Below are positions 8,457 to 16,721 of a DNA stretch of 64,000 nucleotides, piece by piece. Numbering within the stretch: the first letter of the stretch is position 1; each line of letters starts with the position of its first letter. The notes beneath the pieces are model-generated. The model saw nothing but the letters and a program-made list of their open reading frames with translations, did not search any database and was not told the DNA's origin. This DNA is from an uncultured Alistipes sp. (GTDB lineage Bacteria > Bacteroidota > Bacteroidia > Bacteroidales > Rikenellaceae): contig CANQDE010000001.1 in assembly GCA_947591475.1 (NCBI GenBank), positions 434,001-498,000 on the forward strand, read 5' to 3'. A program made the translations under genes and the position numbers.

Positions 8457-11400
8457 TTATGCTATTGAATATTCGATTTCGTTTTCATCCAAGTAGTCCA
8501 CTAACGACTTGTCTAAACTGACCTTGTGGCTCTTCGAGAACAGATTGACCGTTACGTGGTTTTCGCGGTCGTAGAGATTCACCCGCAATAGGGTCGGACC
8601 CTTCGATTCGCGCACCTTTTTCGAGAAGTCGCGGATGAACGTCTCCGTTACCTCCTCCACAGGCAGTTGGATGGAAATGTTTTTAATCATCGTATCGCGC
8701 AATTCGGCGAGCTGTATCATCGAGATAATTTTGAATTCCAACTCCTGATCGTTGTAGGGCCGAGGCTGTACCTTGCCGCGAATGAACAGGAAGTAGTCTT
8801 GGAACATGAATTTGCGGAAATTCTCGTAATCCTTGCCGAAGAGCGCGAATTCGTGCGAACCGTTGTAATCTTCCAACGTGAACTTGCCCCATGGCTTGCC
8901 GGTTTTGGTCGTGAGGTTCCGGACGTCGACGACCATGCCTGCCACGGCGATTTCCTGTCCGCGCAAAGGTTCGAGATTCACCAAATCTGTCAGCTGCGTT
9001 TTGCACATGTGGTCGATGATGACCTTGAATTCGTCCAACGGATGGGCCGATAAATAGAGACCGATCATTTCGCGCTCTTTGTTCAGCGTCTCCAATTGCT
9101 TCCAGTCGTTGCAGGCGGGCATGACCGGACGTTGGATGTCGACTTGTCCGCCACCGCCGAACAGACTTTGCTGGGCGTTGTTCTTTTCCGACTGGAAACG
9201 TTGTCCGTATCGGGTCAGCGCTTCGATGAAGGTCGGGCTGCCCGGGTCCCGCAAATCCGAACCGAAGAATTTGCAACGATGGAATTCCGTGATGCTGTCG
9301 AACGCACCGGCATAGGCCAGATTTTCGAGGCATTTGCGATTGACGACCGTATAGTTGACCCGTTCCATGAAGTCGTAGATGTCCTTGAAACGTCCGTTCG
9401 TTTCGCGTTCTTCGACGATGCTGTCGACGGCAGCTTCGCCGACCCCTTTCACGGCCGCCAAACCGAAACGCACATCGCCTTTCGCGTTCGAAGAGAACGT
9501 GCGGCGCGACTCGTTGATGTCGGGGCCCAAGACGGGGATGCCCATGCGCTTGCATTCGTTCATGTAGTCGGTCAACTGCTTGATGTTCGCCAAGTTTCGG
9601 CTCAACACGGCCGCCATGTATTCCGACGGGTAGTTGGCTTTCAGATAGGCCGTCTGATAAGCCACCCACGAATAACAGGTCGCATGCGATTTGTTGAACG
9701 CATAGGAGGCGAATTTCTCCCAGTCCGACCAGATTTTTTCCAGAATCTTCGGATCGTGCCCGTTTTGCTGTCCGCCGCGAATGAACTTCGGTTTCAGCGC
9801 ATCCAACTTGGATTTCAGCTTCTTGCCCATCGCCTTGCGCAACGTATCCGATTCGCCGCGGGTGAAGTTGGCCAACAGACGCGACAACAGCATGACCTGC
9901 TCTTGATAGACCGTTACGCCATAAGTATCTTTCAGATACTTTTCCATAATCGGAATATCGTAGACGATGGGGCTTCGGCCGTGCTTGCGGGCGATGAAAT
10001 CGGGGATGTACTCCATCGGGCCGGGCCGATAGAGGGCATTCATGGCGATGAGGTCTTCGAAGGTCGACGGTTGCAATTCGCGCAGGTATTTCTGCATACC
10101 GGCAGACTCGAATTGGAACGTTCCGGAGGTGCGTCCTTCGCCGTAGAGCTTGTAGGTCGCCGGATCGTTGATGATGCTGAAATCGTCGATGTCGATCTTC
10201 TTGCCCTTGGTCTGCCGGATGTTTTCTACGGCCTCCTTGATGATCGAGAGGGTTTTCAGACCGAGGAAGTCCATCTTAATCAGACCGGTATCTTCGATGA
10301 CCGAACCTTCGTATTGCGTAACGAGCATCTTTTCGCCCGTCTCCTTGTCGTCGGCGGTTGCGACGGGCACCCAATCGGTGATGTCGTCGCGGCAGATGAT
10401 CGTGCCGCAGGCATGCACGCCCGTATTGCGCACATTGCCTTCCAGCATCTTCGCATAACGGATCGTGTCATGCATCAGCGGGTCGGTCGATTCTTCGGCC
10501 GCCTTCAAATCCGGCACGCTGTCGATGGCGCCTTGCAGATTGGTACGATCCGGAACCAGTTTACAAAGCCGATCCGATTCCGCAAGAGGCAGCTTCTGCA
10601 CGCGGGCCACATCCTTGATGGCCAGCTTGGCGGCCATCGTGCCGTAGGTGATGATATGGGCGACCTTCTCCTTTCCGTATTTTTGCGTTACCCAGTTGAG
10701 CACGCGCCCGCGGCCGTCATCGTCGAAATCGACGTCGATATCGGGCAGCGAAATACGGTCGGGATTGAGGAAACGCTCGAACAGCAGGTCGTAAGCAATC
10801 GGGTCGATTTGGGTGATTCCTAAACAGTAGGCGACGGCGGAACCTGCCGCCGAGCCACGGCCCGGGCCGACGGAGACGTCCAACTCCTCGCGGGCAGCCC
10901 GAATGAAATCCTGCACGATGAGGAAGTAACCCGGGAATCCCATCGTCTTCATCACGTGCAACTCGAATCGGATCCGTTCACGTTGTTCGTCGGTCAGTTG
11001 TTCTCCGTAACGGCGTTTCGCACCGTCCATCGTCAGCTTTTCGAGGTAGTCCGCCTCGAACTTGATGCGGTAGAGTTTGTCGTATCCGCCTAATTTTTCG
11101 ATTTTTTTGCGGCCCTCCTCCTCGCTCATGATGACGTTGCCGTTTTCATCGCGCGTAAATTCATCGAAGAGCTGCTGCTCGGTGTAGCGCTGGCGATAGT
11201 CCTCCTCCGTCCCGAACGAAGCCGGAATCTCGAACGTGGGCATAATAGGCGCATGGTCGATGGAGTAGAATTCCACCTGATTGCAGATGTCCACGGTCGT
11301 GGCCATCGCTTCCGAATCGCTTTCGCCGAAAATCGCCGCCATCTCCTCCGTGGTTTTCAGCCACTCCTGCTTGGAGTAGAGCATGCGTTTCGGATCGTCC

Positions 11401-12389
11401 AAGTCTTTGCCGGTCGAAAGGCAGATCAACCGGTCGTGCGCCTCGGCATTGTCTTCGTTGACGAAATGCACGTCGTTCGTGCAGATCGTGCGAACGTTGT
11501 ATTTAGCGGCCAGCCGGCGAAGATGTTCGTTCACCTTGAGCTGCATGGGGTAGGCCTCGTGGTTGGCCCGTTCGACGGTCGCTTTGTGGAGTTGAAGCTC
11601 CAGATAGTAGTCGTCTCCGAACAGATTTTTATGCCAGCGCAAGGTCTCCTCCGCCTTTTCGAAGTCGTCGGCTGTAATGGCGCGCGGCAGCTCGCCGGCT
11701 AAACAAGCCGAACAACAAATCAATCCCTCGTGGTATTTCTCTAATTCCGAACGGTCGGTACGCGGACGCATGTAGAAACCCTCCGTCCACGCTTTGGAGA
11801 CGATTTTAATCAGATTGTGATAGCCTTTCAGATTTTTGGCCAGCAGAATCAAGTGGTAGCCGCTCTGGTCGGATTTGCCCTCCTTGTCCTGCAACCGGCG
11901 TCGGGCAACGTAGACCTCGCAACCGATAATGGGCTTGAAATCGGGAACGGCTTCGAGATCGGCGACCTTTTTCTGTCCGACCGCATTGTCGAATCCGAAC
12001 TCCTTCTCCATCCGCTCCACCTCGTCCGCACGCTCTTTCAGTTTCGTATATTGTTCTGCCGCGTCGGGCGAATCGGTTTTGTGCGCTTCCTGCTCCGCCA
12101 ATTGTTTTTTCAGCCCTTCCGCATAGCTTTTGGGATCGGAGCATTCGGCCAACAAAGCCTCCTGCGCAGCAAGCAGCTTGCGAAGCGATTTGAGTTTGTC
12201 GTGCCGCTGATCGTTGACCTTTTTTACATAGTTGTAAAACTCTTTGATACCGAACATGTTGCCGTGGTCCGTGAGCGCGATGCCGGCTTGACCGTCCGCG
12301 ACGGCCTTATCGACCAGTTTACGGATGCTGGCTTGGCCGTCGAGTATCGAGTATTGGCTGTGTACGTGCAGGTGGACGAATCGGGACAT
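8457..12389 (-). CDS. dnaE: DNA polymerase III alpha subunit
   Basis: The catalytic subunit of the replicative polymerase, about 1310 residues. The PHP domain opens with FVHLHVHSQYS with its metal-binding histidines kept. The palm has PGRGSAAGSAV and the catalytic aspartates in PDIDVDFDDDGR. Thumb and fingers, the beta-binding region, an OB-fold (about 1050-1130) and a C-terminal tail follow. Between the first PHP strands and FKPIIGCEVYVARR there is an insertion of about 90 charged, Leu/Lys/Glu-rich residues likely to be a coiled coil. The frame is open to 12455, but a TATCTTTG box at 12422-12429 means that upstream ATG would precede transcription; ATGs at 12407 and 12389 remain, and 12389 gives the family-like start. 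trxA and galM follow. Confidence 0.96.
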   Translation of the reverse strand: MSRFVHLHVHSQYSILDGQASIRKLVDKAVADGQAGIALTDHGNMFGIKEFYNYVKKVNDQRHDKLKSLRKLLAAQEALLAECSDPKSYAEGLKKQLAEQEAHKTDSPDAAEQYTKLKERADEVERMEKEFGFDNAVGQKKVADLEAVPDFKPIIGCEVYVARRRLQDKEGKSDQSGYHLILLAKNLKGYHNLIKIVSKAWTEGFYMRPRTDRSELEKYHEGLICCSACLAGELPRAITADDFEKAEETLRWHKNLFGDDYYLELQLHKATVERANHEAYPMQLKVNEHLRRLAAKYNVRTICTNDVHFVNEDNAEAHDRLICLSTGKDLDDPKRMLYSKQEWLKTTEEMAAIFGESDSEAMATTVDICNQVEFYSIDHAPIMPTFEIPASFGTEEDYRQRYTEQQLFDEFTRDENGNVIMSEEEGRKKIEKLGGYDKLYRIKFEADYLEKLTMDGAKRRYGEQLTDEQRERIRFELHVMKTMGFPGYFLIVQDFIRAAREELDVSVGPGRGSAAGSAVAYCLGITQIDPIAYDLLFERFLNPDRISLPDIDVDFDDDGRGRVLNWVTQKYGKEKVAHIITYGTMAAKLAIKDVARVQKLPLAESDRLCKLVPDRTNLQGAIDSVPDLKAAEESTDPLMHDTIRYAKMLEGNVRNTGVHACGTIICRDDITDWVPVATADDKETGEKMLVTQYEGSVIEDTGLIKMDFLGLKTLSIIKEAVENIRQTKGKKIDIDDFSIINDPATYKLYGEGRTSGTFQFESAGMQKYLRELQPSTFEDLIAMNALYRPGPMEYIPDFIARKHGRSPIVYDIPIMEKYLKDTYGVTVYQEQVMLLSRLLANFTRGESDTLRKAMGKKLKSKLDALKPKFIRGGQQNGHDPKILEKIWSDWEKFASYAFNKSHATCYSWVAYQTAYLKANYPSEYMAAVLSRNLANIKQLTDYMNECKRMGIPVLGPDINESRRTFSSNAKGDVRFGLAAVKGVGEAAVDSIVEERETNGRFKDIYDFMERVNYTVVNRKCLENLAYAGAFDSITEFHRCKFFGSDLRDPGSPTFIEALTRYGQRFQSEKNNAQQSLFGGGGQVDIQRPVMPACNDWKQLETLNKEREMIGLYLSAHPLDEFKVIIDHMCKTQLTDLVNLEPLRGQEIAVAGMVVDVRNLTTKTGKPWGKFTLEDYNGSHEFALFGKDYENFRKFMFQDYFLFIRGKVQPRPYNDQELEFKIISMIQLAELRDTMIKNISIQLPVEEVTETFIRDFSKKVRESKGPTLLRVNLYDRENHVTVNLFSKSHKVSLDKSLVDYLDENEIEYSIA

Positions 12390-12421
12390 GGCTGAACGAA
12401 AAGACATAATGTTACGAAGAA

Positions 12422-12429
12422 CAAAGATA
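12422..12429 (-). promoter_or_regulatory. -7 box of the dnaE promoter
   Basis: TATCTTTG read on the - strand, exact match to the Bacteroidota TAnnTTTG box. No good TTG is seen 19-21 bases upstream. It sits 33 bases before the preferred dnaE start and argues against the longer reading frame. Confidence 0.65.
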
Positions 12430-12519
12430 GTGCTTTTTTGTCGGAAATCCGGCATGCCGCTTGCAATTTATCAACAAAATGCTTAACTTGCTCGAAAGCG
12501 AATCGAAAACAGACGAATT

Positions 12520-12723
12520 ATGGAAGAAGAGACGATGGTCGTATTGGCGGCCTACAACTCCGTCATGGAGGCGGAGATGAACAAATCGAAGCTCGAAAGA
12601 GCCGGAATCTGGTCGACGATCCGCAACGAATACATGTCGGCGCTTTATCCGACCGGAGCCATGCCGGCCGAATTGGTCGTGCGCAGCGAAGACCTCGAAA
12701 AAGCGCGGAAAGCGTTGCAATGA
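12520..12723 (+). CDS. DUF2007 family small protein
   Basis: A 67-residue protein of the DUF2007 type (called putative signal-transducing protein in some databases). It has the ferredoxin-like pattern of the family: a beta strand (VVLAAYNS), a helix (MEAEMNKSKLERAG), then IWSTIRNE, and a C-terminal helix (SEDLEKARKAL). The role is not established; the fold is related to PII-like small domains. It stands alone on + between the divergent dnaE and a terminator at 12732. Confidence 0.75.
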   Translation: MEEETMVVLAAYNSVMEAEMNKSKLERAGIWSTIRNEYMSALYPTGAMPAELVVRSEDLEKARKALQ

Positions 12724-12731
12724 ACGATAAA

Positions 12732-12760
12732 GACGGAGGTATTCGCGCGATACCTCCGTC
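12732..12760. terminator. Intrinsic terminator after the DUF2007 gene
   Basis: A perfect 11-base stem (12732-12742 with 12750-12760), 7-base loop, then TCTGTTT on +. It lies between convergent genes and may also serve the PUR-family gene. Confidence 0.75.
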
Positions 12761-12793
12761 TCTGTTTGCATCGAATGCCGTCGAAGTTATTAT

Positions 12794-13141
12794 TTACAGC
12801 TCTGTTTCTACGGTCTCTTCGTTTTTCGTGTACTCCTCCTTGTCGGCTCGGTGTTCGAAAAAATCGGGTTTGCGCTGTTTGATGAATCCGACGACCTCGC
12901 CGAGCGCATCGGCGAATTTGTCGAAATCCTCTTTGTAAAGGAAAATTTTGTGCCGGTCATAGACGCAACTTCCATCGGTCGCGGTTATCTTGCGGCTTTC
13001 GGTGATGGTCAGAAAATAGTCGTCCGCACGGGTGGCGCGCACGTCGAAAAAATAGGTTCGGCGGCCCGCCTTGACCGCTTTGGTCAGAATCTGTTCGCCG
13101 TACTCTTCGTTCTCGCGGCGAAGTGTTGCATGGTGTAACAT
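12794..13141 (-). CDS. PUR-family (DUF3276) nucleic-acid-binding protein
   Basis: A 115-residue member of the PUR-alpha-like DUF3276 family found widely in Bacteroidota and spirochaetes. The core reads EEYGEQILTKAVKAGRR followed by TYFFDVRATRADDYFLTITESRK, then HKIFLYKEDFDKFADALGEVVGFI, the single PUR repeat of strands and a helix. Homologues such as BpuR of Borrelia bind DNA and RNA; the target here is unknown. The open frame begins at 13207, but the region 13160-13170 carries a TATATTCG -7-like box, so the start at 13141 is preferred. It is a short cytoplasmic protein with an acidic tail. Confidence 0.82.
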   Translation of the reverse strand: MLHHATLRRENEEYGEQILTKAVKAGRRTYFFDVRATRADDYFLTITESRKITATDGSCVYDRHKIFLYKEDFDKFADALGEVVGFIKQRKPDFFEHRADKEEYTKNEETVETEL

Positions 13142-13221
13142 TCGGTTGGAAATTTCGGGTTGAGTTTTTAGGTAGTACGAATATAGGAAAAAATCCCCGA
13201 ATCGCAAAATGTTTTTTCGTC

Positions 13222-14802
13222 CTACTTTCGATTTTCGAGCAGCGGTAGGCCTTCCCGATTCCAGTCGGCAAGCAGTTCGAACGCTTCTCGGAAAGGTTCG
13301 TCGTACGATGCGTTGATGATCCGATAGAAGTATTCCGTTCCGAACAGACGTTGAGCGACCAGCGCTTTCAGCTGGGTGCGCAACAGCGAAGCCGAAATTT
13401 GCAGGGCTTCGGAATCCCGCTCCACCTCGTGCCGGTCGCCGAGCGCCACTAATCGGTCGAGTTCTTCGTCGCGGACGACGAAGGCCCGTTCGAAAGATTC
13501 GAACGTGGGGTAGTCGCGTTCTAATCGGCCCCGCTCGTGGTCGAGATAGGTCAACACGTATTCGTTCAATACGCCGCGTCGGATCAGTTCGGCGTGATAA
13601 TCCGTGAATTGGGTCGTGTCGCTTTCAATTAGTATGTCGGGACGAATGCCGCCATCGCCGTAAACCGTCCGTCCCGTGCGCAAGGTTCGGTATTCCGGTG
13701 CACGGGCGTCGAGCGAATCCCGCACGGCATCGTCGTAGCGGCGCAGATGTTCTAAATAGTATTCGCGGCGTTTCCCCTTTTCGTAAGGCCGTTGAATCAT
13801 CCGGCCCGAGGGGGTATGATAACGGGCGACCGTGATGCGGACGGCCGAACCGTCTCCGAGCCCGATTTGCCGTTGAACCAATCCTTTCCCGAAGCTCGGT
13901 CGTCCTGCGACGATTCCTCGGTCCCAGTCCTGAATCGCTCCGGCCACGATTTCCGAAGCCGAAGCCGACGATTCGTCGATCAATACGACCAGCCGGACAT
14001 CGAGTGCTGGCCCGTCCTTTTCCGCTTGAAACGTAATCGACGGAACGGCCCGCCCTTCGGTCGATACGATGGTCGCACCTTGGGGCAGGAAGAATCCGGC
14101 CATTCCGATGGCCTGATCCAACAAACCTCCGCTGTTCCCGCGTAAATCGAGAATCAAGGCATGGGGACGTCCCAACTTTTCATAGGCGGCGCTGAATTCC
14201 GATAGGGTAGTTCGCCCGAACCGGTTCACCTTGATGTATCCGATGCTGTCTGCCGGAAGATAGGCCGCGTCGATCGTTTCGAGCGGAATTTTGCTGCGCA
14301 CCAGCGTGAAATGCAACGGCTGCTTCACTCCGGGGCGAATCGCCTCTATTTCGACGGTCGATCCTGTCGCTCCGCGCAACCGCTGCGGAACGTCCGAAGT
14401 GCGGAATCCGACGGCATTCATCGTGTCGATGCGCACGATGCGATCGTTCGGTCGCATGCCGGCCTGTTCGGCCGGACTTCCGGCGATGGTGTTGACTACA
14501 CGGATCGTGTCGCGCAGAATCGTGAATTCGATGCCGATGCCGCTGAACTCGCCGTCGAAACTGGCCGAAACGCTCCGCATCTCCTCGGCGTCGATGTAGG
14601 CCGAATGGGGGTCGAGTTCTTCGAGAATGCTCCGGATCGCCTGTTCGGTCAGCGGAGCCATATCCACTTCGTCGACATAGAGGGCGGCCAGCTTCCGGTA
14701 GACCGAAATCAATTTCTGGATTTGGATGGCATCGGCCGTATGCTGTGCCCGTACCGGCAACAGCGAACACAGCGCAAAGAGAACGAATAGGAATTTGTAC
14801 AT
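13222..14802 (-). CDS. S41 family C-terminal processing peptidase with PDZ domain
   Basis: A 526-residue exported serine protease of the CTP/Prc group. A signal peptide (1-19, ending VRAQ) is followed by a helical lead, a PDZ domain (about 80-165) and the S41 core. The catalytic SSASASEI stretch lies near residues 278-285 and the paired Lys is residue 306 in RPSFGKGLVQ; the LRGNSGGLL oxyanion loop is at 220-228. Such enzymes cleave tails of periplasmic or lipoprotein substrates. The start at 14802 is chosen because it opens the signal peptide. It is the last gene after popT-like and aroE, 62 bases downstream of aroE. Confidence 0.92.
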   Translation of the reverse strand: MYKFLFVLFALCSLLPVRAQHTADAIQIQKLISVYRKLAALYVDEVDMAPLTEQAIRSILEELDPHSAYIDAEEMRSVSASFDGEFSGIGIEFTILRDTIRVVNTIAGSPAEQAGMRPNDRIVRIDTMNAVGFRTSDVPQRLRGATGSTVEIEAIRPGVKQPLHFTLVRSKIPLETIDAAYLPADSIGYIKVNRFGRTTLSEFSAAYEKLGRPHALILDLRGNSGGLLDQAIGMAGFFLPQGATIVSTEGRAVPSITFQAEKDGPALDVRLVVLIDESSASASEIVAGAIQDWDRGIVAGRPSFGKGLVQRQIGLGDGSAVRITVARYHTPSGRMIQRPYEKGKRREYYLEHLRRYDDAVRDSLDARAPEYRTLRTGRTVYGDGGIRPDILIESDTTQFTDYHAELIRRGVLNEYVLTYLDHERGRLERDYPTFESFERAFVVRDEELDRLVALGDRHEVERDSEALQISASLLRTQLKALVAQRLFGTEYFYRIINASYDEPFREAFELLADWNREGLPLLENRK

Positions 14803-14864
14803 CGTCGATTCGAATTTAGACCGTTCATCCTTGCAAAAAGTTCTCCGCAATGGATTTTTTCAGT

Positions 14865-15602
14865 TCATTCGTTCCAAATGCGCCACGACGCTTCGGCTTG
14901 GGCACGGAACATCGTTTCCCCGTTCAGCGTATGGGCGCCCCGTTGGCATCCGTAATCGAGAAAACGGGTCAGCGGCGGATTGTAAACCAAATCGAGCAGA
15001 TAGTGCCGCGGGGTCAGATAGGCATAGGGAATGCGCGGCGCGTCTTCGACGGCAGGATAGGTGCCTACGGGCGTCGCGTTGACAATCAACCGGCTCTGTT
15101 CGACCGCTTCGCAGGGCAAGTTATCGTACGTGTAGTTCCCTTTCGTCGCATCGCGGGAGACTAACGCGTAGGAGATGCCCCGTTCCGCAAGCGCATATTG
15201 AACGGCCTGCGAGGCGCCGCCCGTACCCAATACGAGGGCTTGCTCCGGTTCATCGCCTTTCAACAGTTCATCGAGTGCGGCCCGCAATCCGATAAGGTCG
15301 GTATTGTGCCCTACGAGTGTGCCGTCGGGCATTCGTCGGATGCAGTTGACGGCGCCGATTTGCTGCGCTTCGAACGACAGCCGGTCAAGCATCGGAAGGA
15401 CGGCTTGTTTGTAGGGAATGGTTACGTTCAATCCGCAAAGATCGGGCGTGCTTTGCAGCAGTTCCGACAATTCGTCGATGGATGCCAGTTCGTAACGGTC
15501 GTAAGCGTGGTCGTTCAGCCCCTCGTCGGCGAATTTCTTTGTGAAGTAGGCGGCCGATGCCGAATGTCCGAGCGGCCGCCCGATGATTCCGAAGCGTCGC
15601 AT
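14865..15602 (-). CDS. aroE: Shikimate dehydrogenase
   Basis: A 245-residue AroE that reduces 3-dehydroshikimate with NADPH in the chorismate pathway. The N-terminal domain has RRFGIIGRPLGHSASAAYF, NVTIPYKQAVLP with the catalytic Lys, and GAVNCIR with the substrate Asn. The C-terminal Rossmann fold has VLGTGGASQAV and, later, NATPVGTYP. The open frame reaches 15698, but the start at 15602 fits the family and is 2 bases from the stop of the upstream DUF368 gene. Length is slightly short, which is usual in Bacteroidales. Confidence 0.95.
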   Translation of the reverse strand: MRRFGIIGRPLGHSASAAYFTKKFADEGLNDHAYDRYELASIDELSELLQSTPDLCGLNVTIPYKQAVLPMLDRLSFEAQQIGAVNCIRRMPDGTLVGHNTDLIGLRAALDELLKGDEPEQALVLGTGGASQAVQYALAERGISYALVSRDATKGNYTYDNLPCEAVEQSRLIVNATPVGTYPAVEDAPRIPYAYLTPRHYLLDLVYNPPLTRFLDYGCQRGAHTLNGETMFRAQAEASWRIWNE

Positions 15603-15604
15603 GG

Positions 15605-16546
15605 CTATTTTTTTCGTTTTTCGATGAGGATGCGGGCGGCCGTTTCGATTGCATAAATCGACAGCAATCCGATCAGACAAAGCGTCAGGGCCGACCACAA
15701 TTGTGCGTCATGTCCGGTCAAGGCCTCGTATCGGCCGGGCGAGACATTGTGTTCCAGCAGGGGCATCGTTTTTCCGTGATTGTCGACGAACGTGGCGACG
15801 GTCTCTTTCCAAGGCCACACCTTGTTGAGCGAACCGATCATGAATCCCATGAGGGCGGCAATCGTCGTATCGTGCCAATTTCGGAGCAGCCACGAGAGAA
15901 AATGCGAAAAGGAGAGGAGGCCGGCAACGGCTCCGACTGCAAAGACCAGGATGACCGGCAGATTCAGTTCGCCGACGGCCGTCATGATATACTGGTATTT
16001 CCCAAGCAACAGCAGGATGAACGCGCCCGAAATGCCGGGCAAAATCATGGCGCAGATAGCGATCGCACCCGCCAACATGACGAACCACCACGTTTCGGGC
16101 GTTTGGGTCGGCGATGCAATCGTAATCCATCCGGCGATGGCCGTTCCGACCGCGAGCGCCACGACAGTCGCAATGTTCCAGCGCTTGATTTGCTGTGCGA
16201 CCAGCAGGGCCGAAGCGATAATCAGCCCGAAGAAAAACGACCATATTTCGATCGGGTGGTTGGCGAGCAGCCACGTCATCAAGCGAGCCAGCGAAAAAAT
16301 CGCAAGGCCGATACCGATCAATACGGGCAGCAGAAAGGAACCGTTGATGTGCCTCCACAACTCGCGGAATCGACCGCGGCAAAGCAGTCGCAAAGCGGTA
16401 AGATCGATTCGACGGATGGAGCCGATAAGTTCTTCGTAGATACCCGAAATGAAGGCGATCGTACCGCCCGAAACGCCGGGCACCACGTCGGCCATACCCA
16501 TAGCGCAACCTTTGAGCGCCAACACCAACGAACGGGAAAAGTTCAT
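15605..16546 (-). CDS. DUF368 membrane protein, undecaprenyl-phosphate translocase (PopT-like)
   Basis: A 313-residue polytopic membrane protein of the DUF368 family. The family signature MGMADVVPGVSGGTIAFISG near the N-terminus and its internal repeat ICAMILPGISGAFILLLLGKY are both present, with about eight hydrophobic segments. DUF368 proteins have been shown in other bacteria to return undecaprenyl phosphate across the inner membrane during wall and glycan synthesis; the role here is inferred from the family. The start at 16546 is chosen because the upstream part of the open frame crosses a strong promoter. It heads a run with aroE and the S41 protease. Confidence 0.88.
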   Translation of the reverse strand: MNFSRSLVLALKGCAMGMADVVPGVSGGTIAFISGIYEELIGSIRRIDLTALRLLCRGRFRELWRHINGSFLLPVLIGIGLAIFSLARLMTWLLANHPIEIWSFFFGLIIASALLVAQQIKRWNIATVVALAVGTAIAGWITIASPTQTPETWWFVMLAGAIAICAMILPGISGAFILLLLGKYQYIMTAVGELNLPVILVFAVGAVAGLLSFSHFLSWLLRNWHDTTIAALMGFMIGSLNKVWPWKETVATFVDNHGKTMPLLEHNVSPGRYEALTGHDAQLWSALTLCLIGLLSIYAIETAARILIEKRKK

Positions 16547-16569
16547 TTTCTTTTTGAAGAGATTTTTCG

Positions 16570-16601
16570 CAAAGATAGTGCAAGCCGCTTGCAGAACCAA
16601 A
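16570..16601 (-). promoter_or_regulatory. Promoter of the popT-aroE-S41 operon
   Basis: On the - strand, TTTG (16601-16598), 20 bases, then TATCTTTG (16577-16570). The predicted leader is about 17 bases. It is an exact Bacteroidota consensus match. Confidence 0.82.
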
Positions 16602-16663
16602 CGAATGCCGCAGAATCTTTTATAATCGTCGGTCGGTGTCCGGATGCCGTTTTTCGCGGGGAG

Positions 16664-16694
16664 TTGCGCAGATACGCTTTTTTTTGTACTTTTG
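16664..16694 (+). promoter_or_regulatory. Promoter of ettA
   Basis: TTG (16664-16666), 20 bases, then TACTTTTG (16687-16694), giving a leader of roughly 22 bases. It is divergent from the popT promoter about 65 bases away. Confidence 0.8.
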
Positions 16695-16721
16695 GCTGCT
16701 TGAAATAACGGATCGACGATT

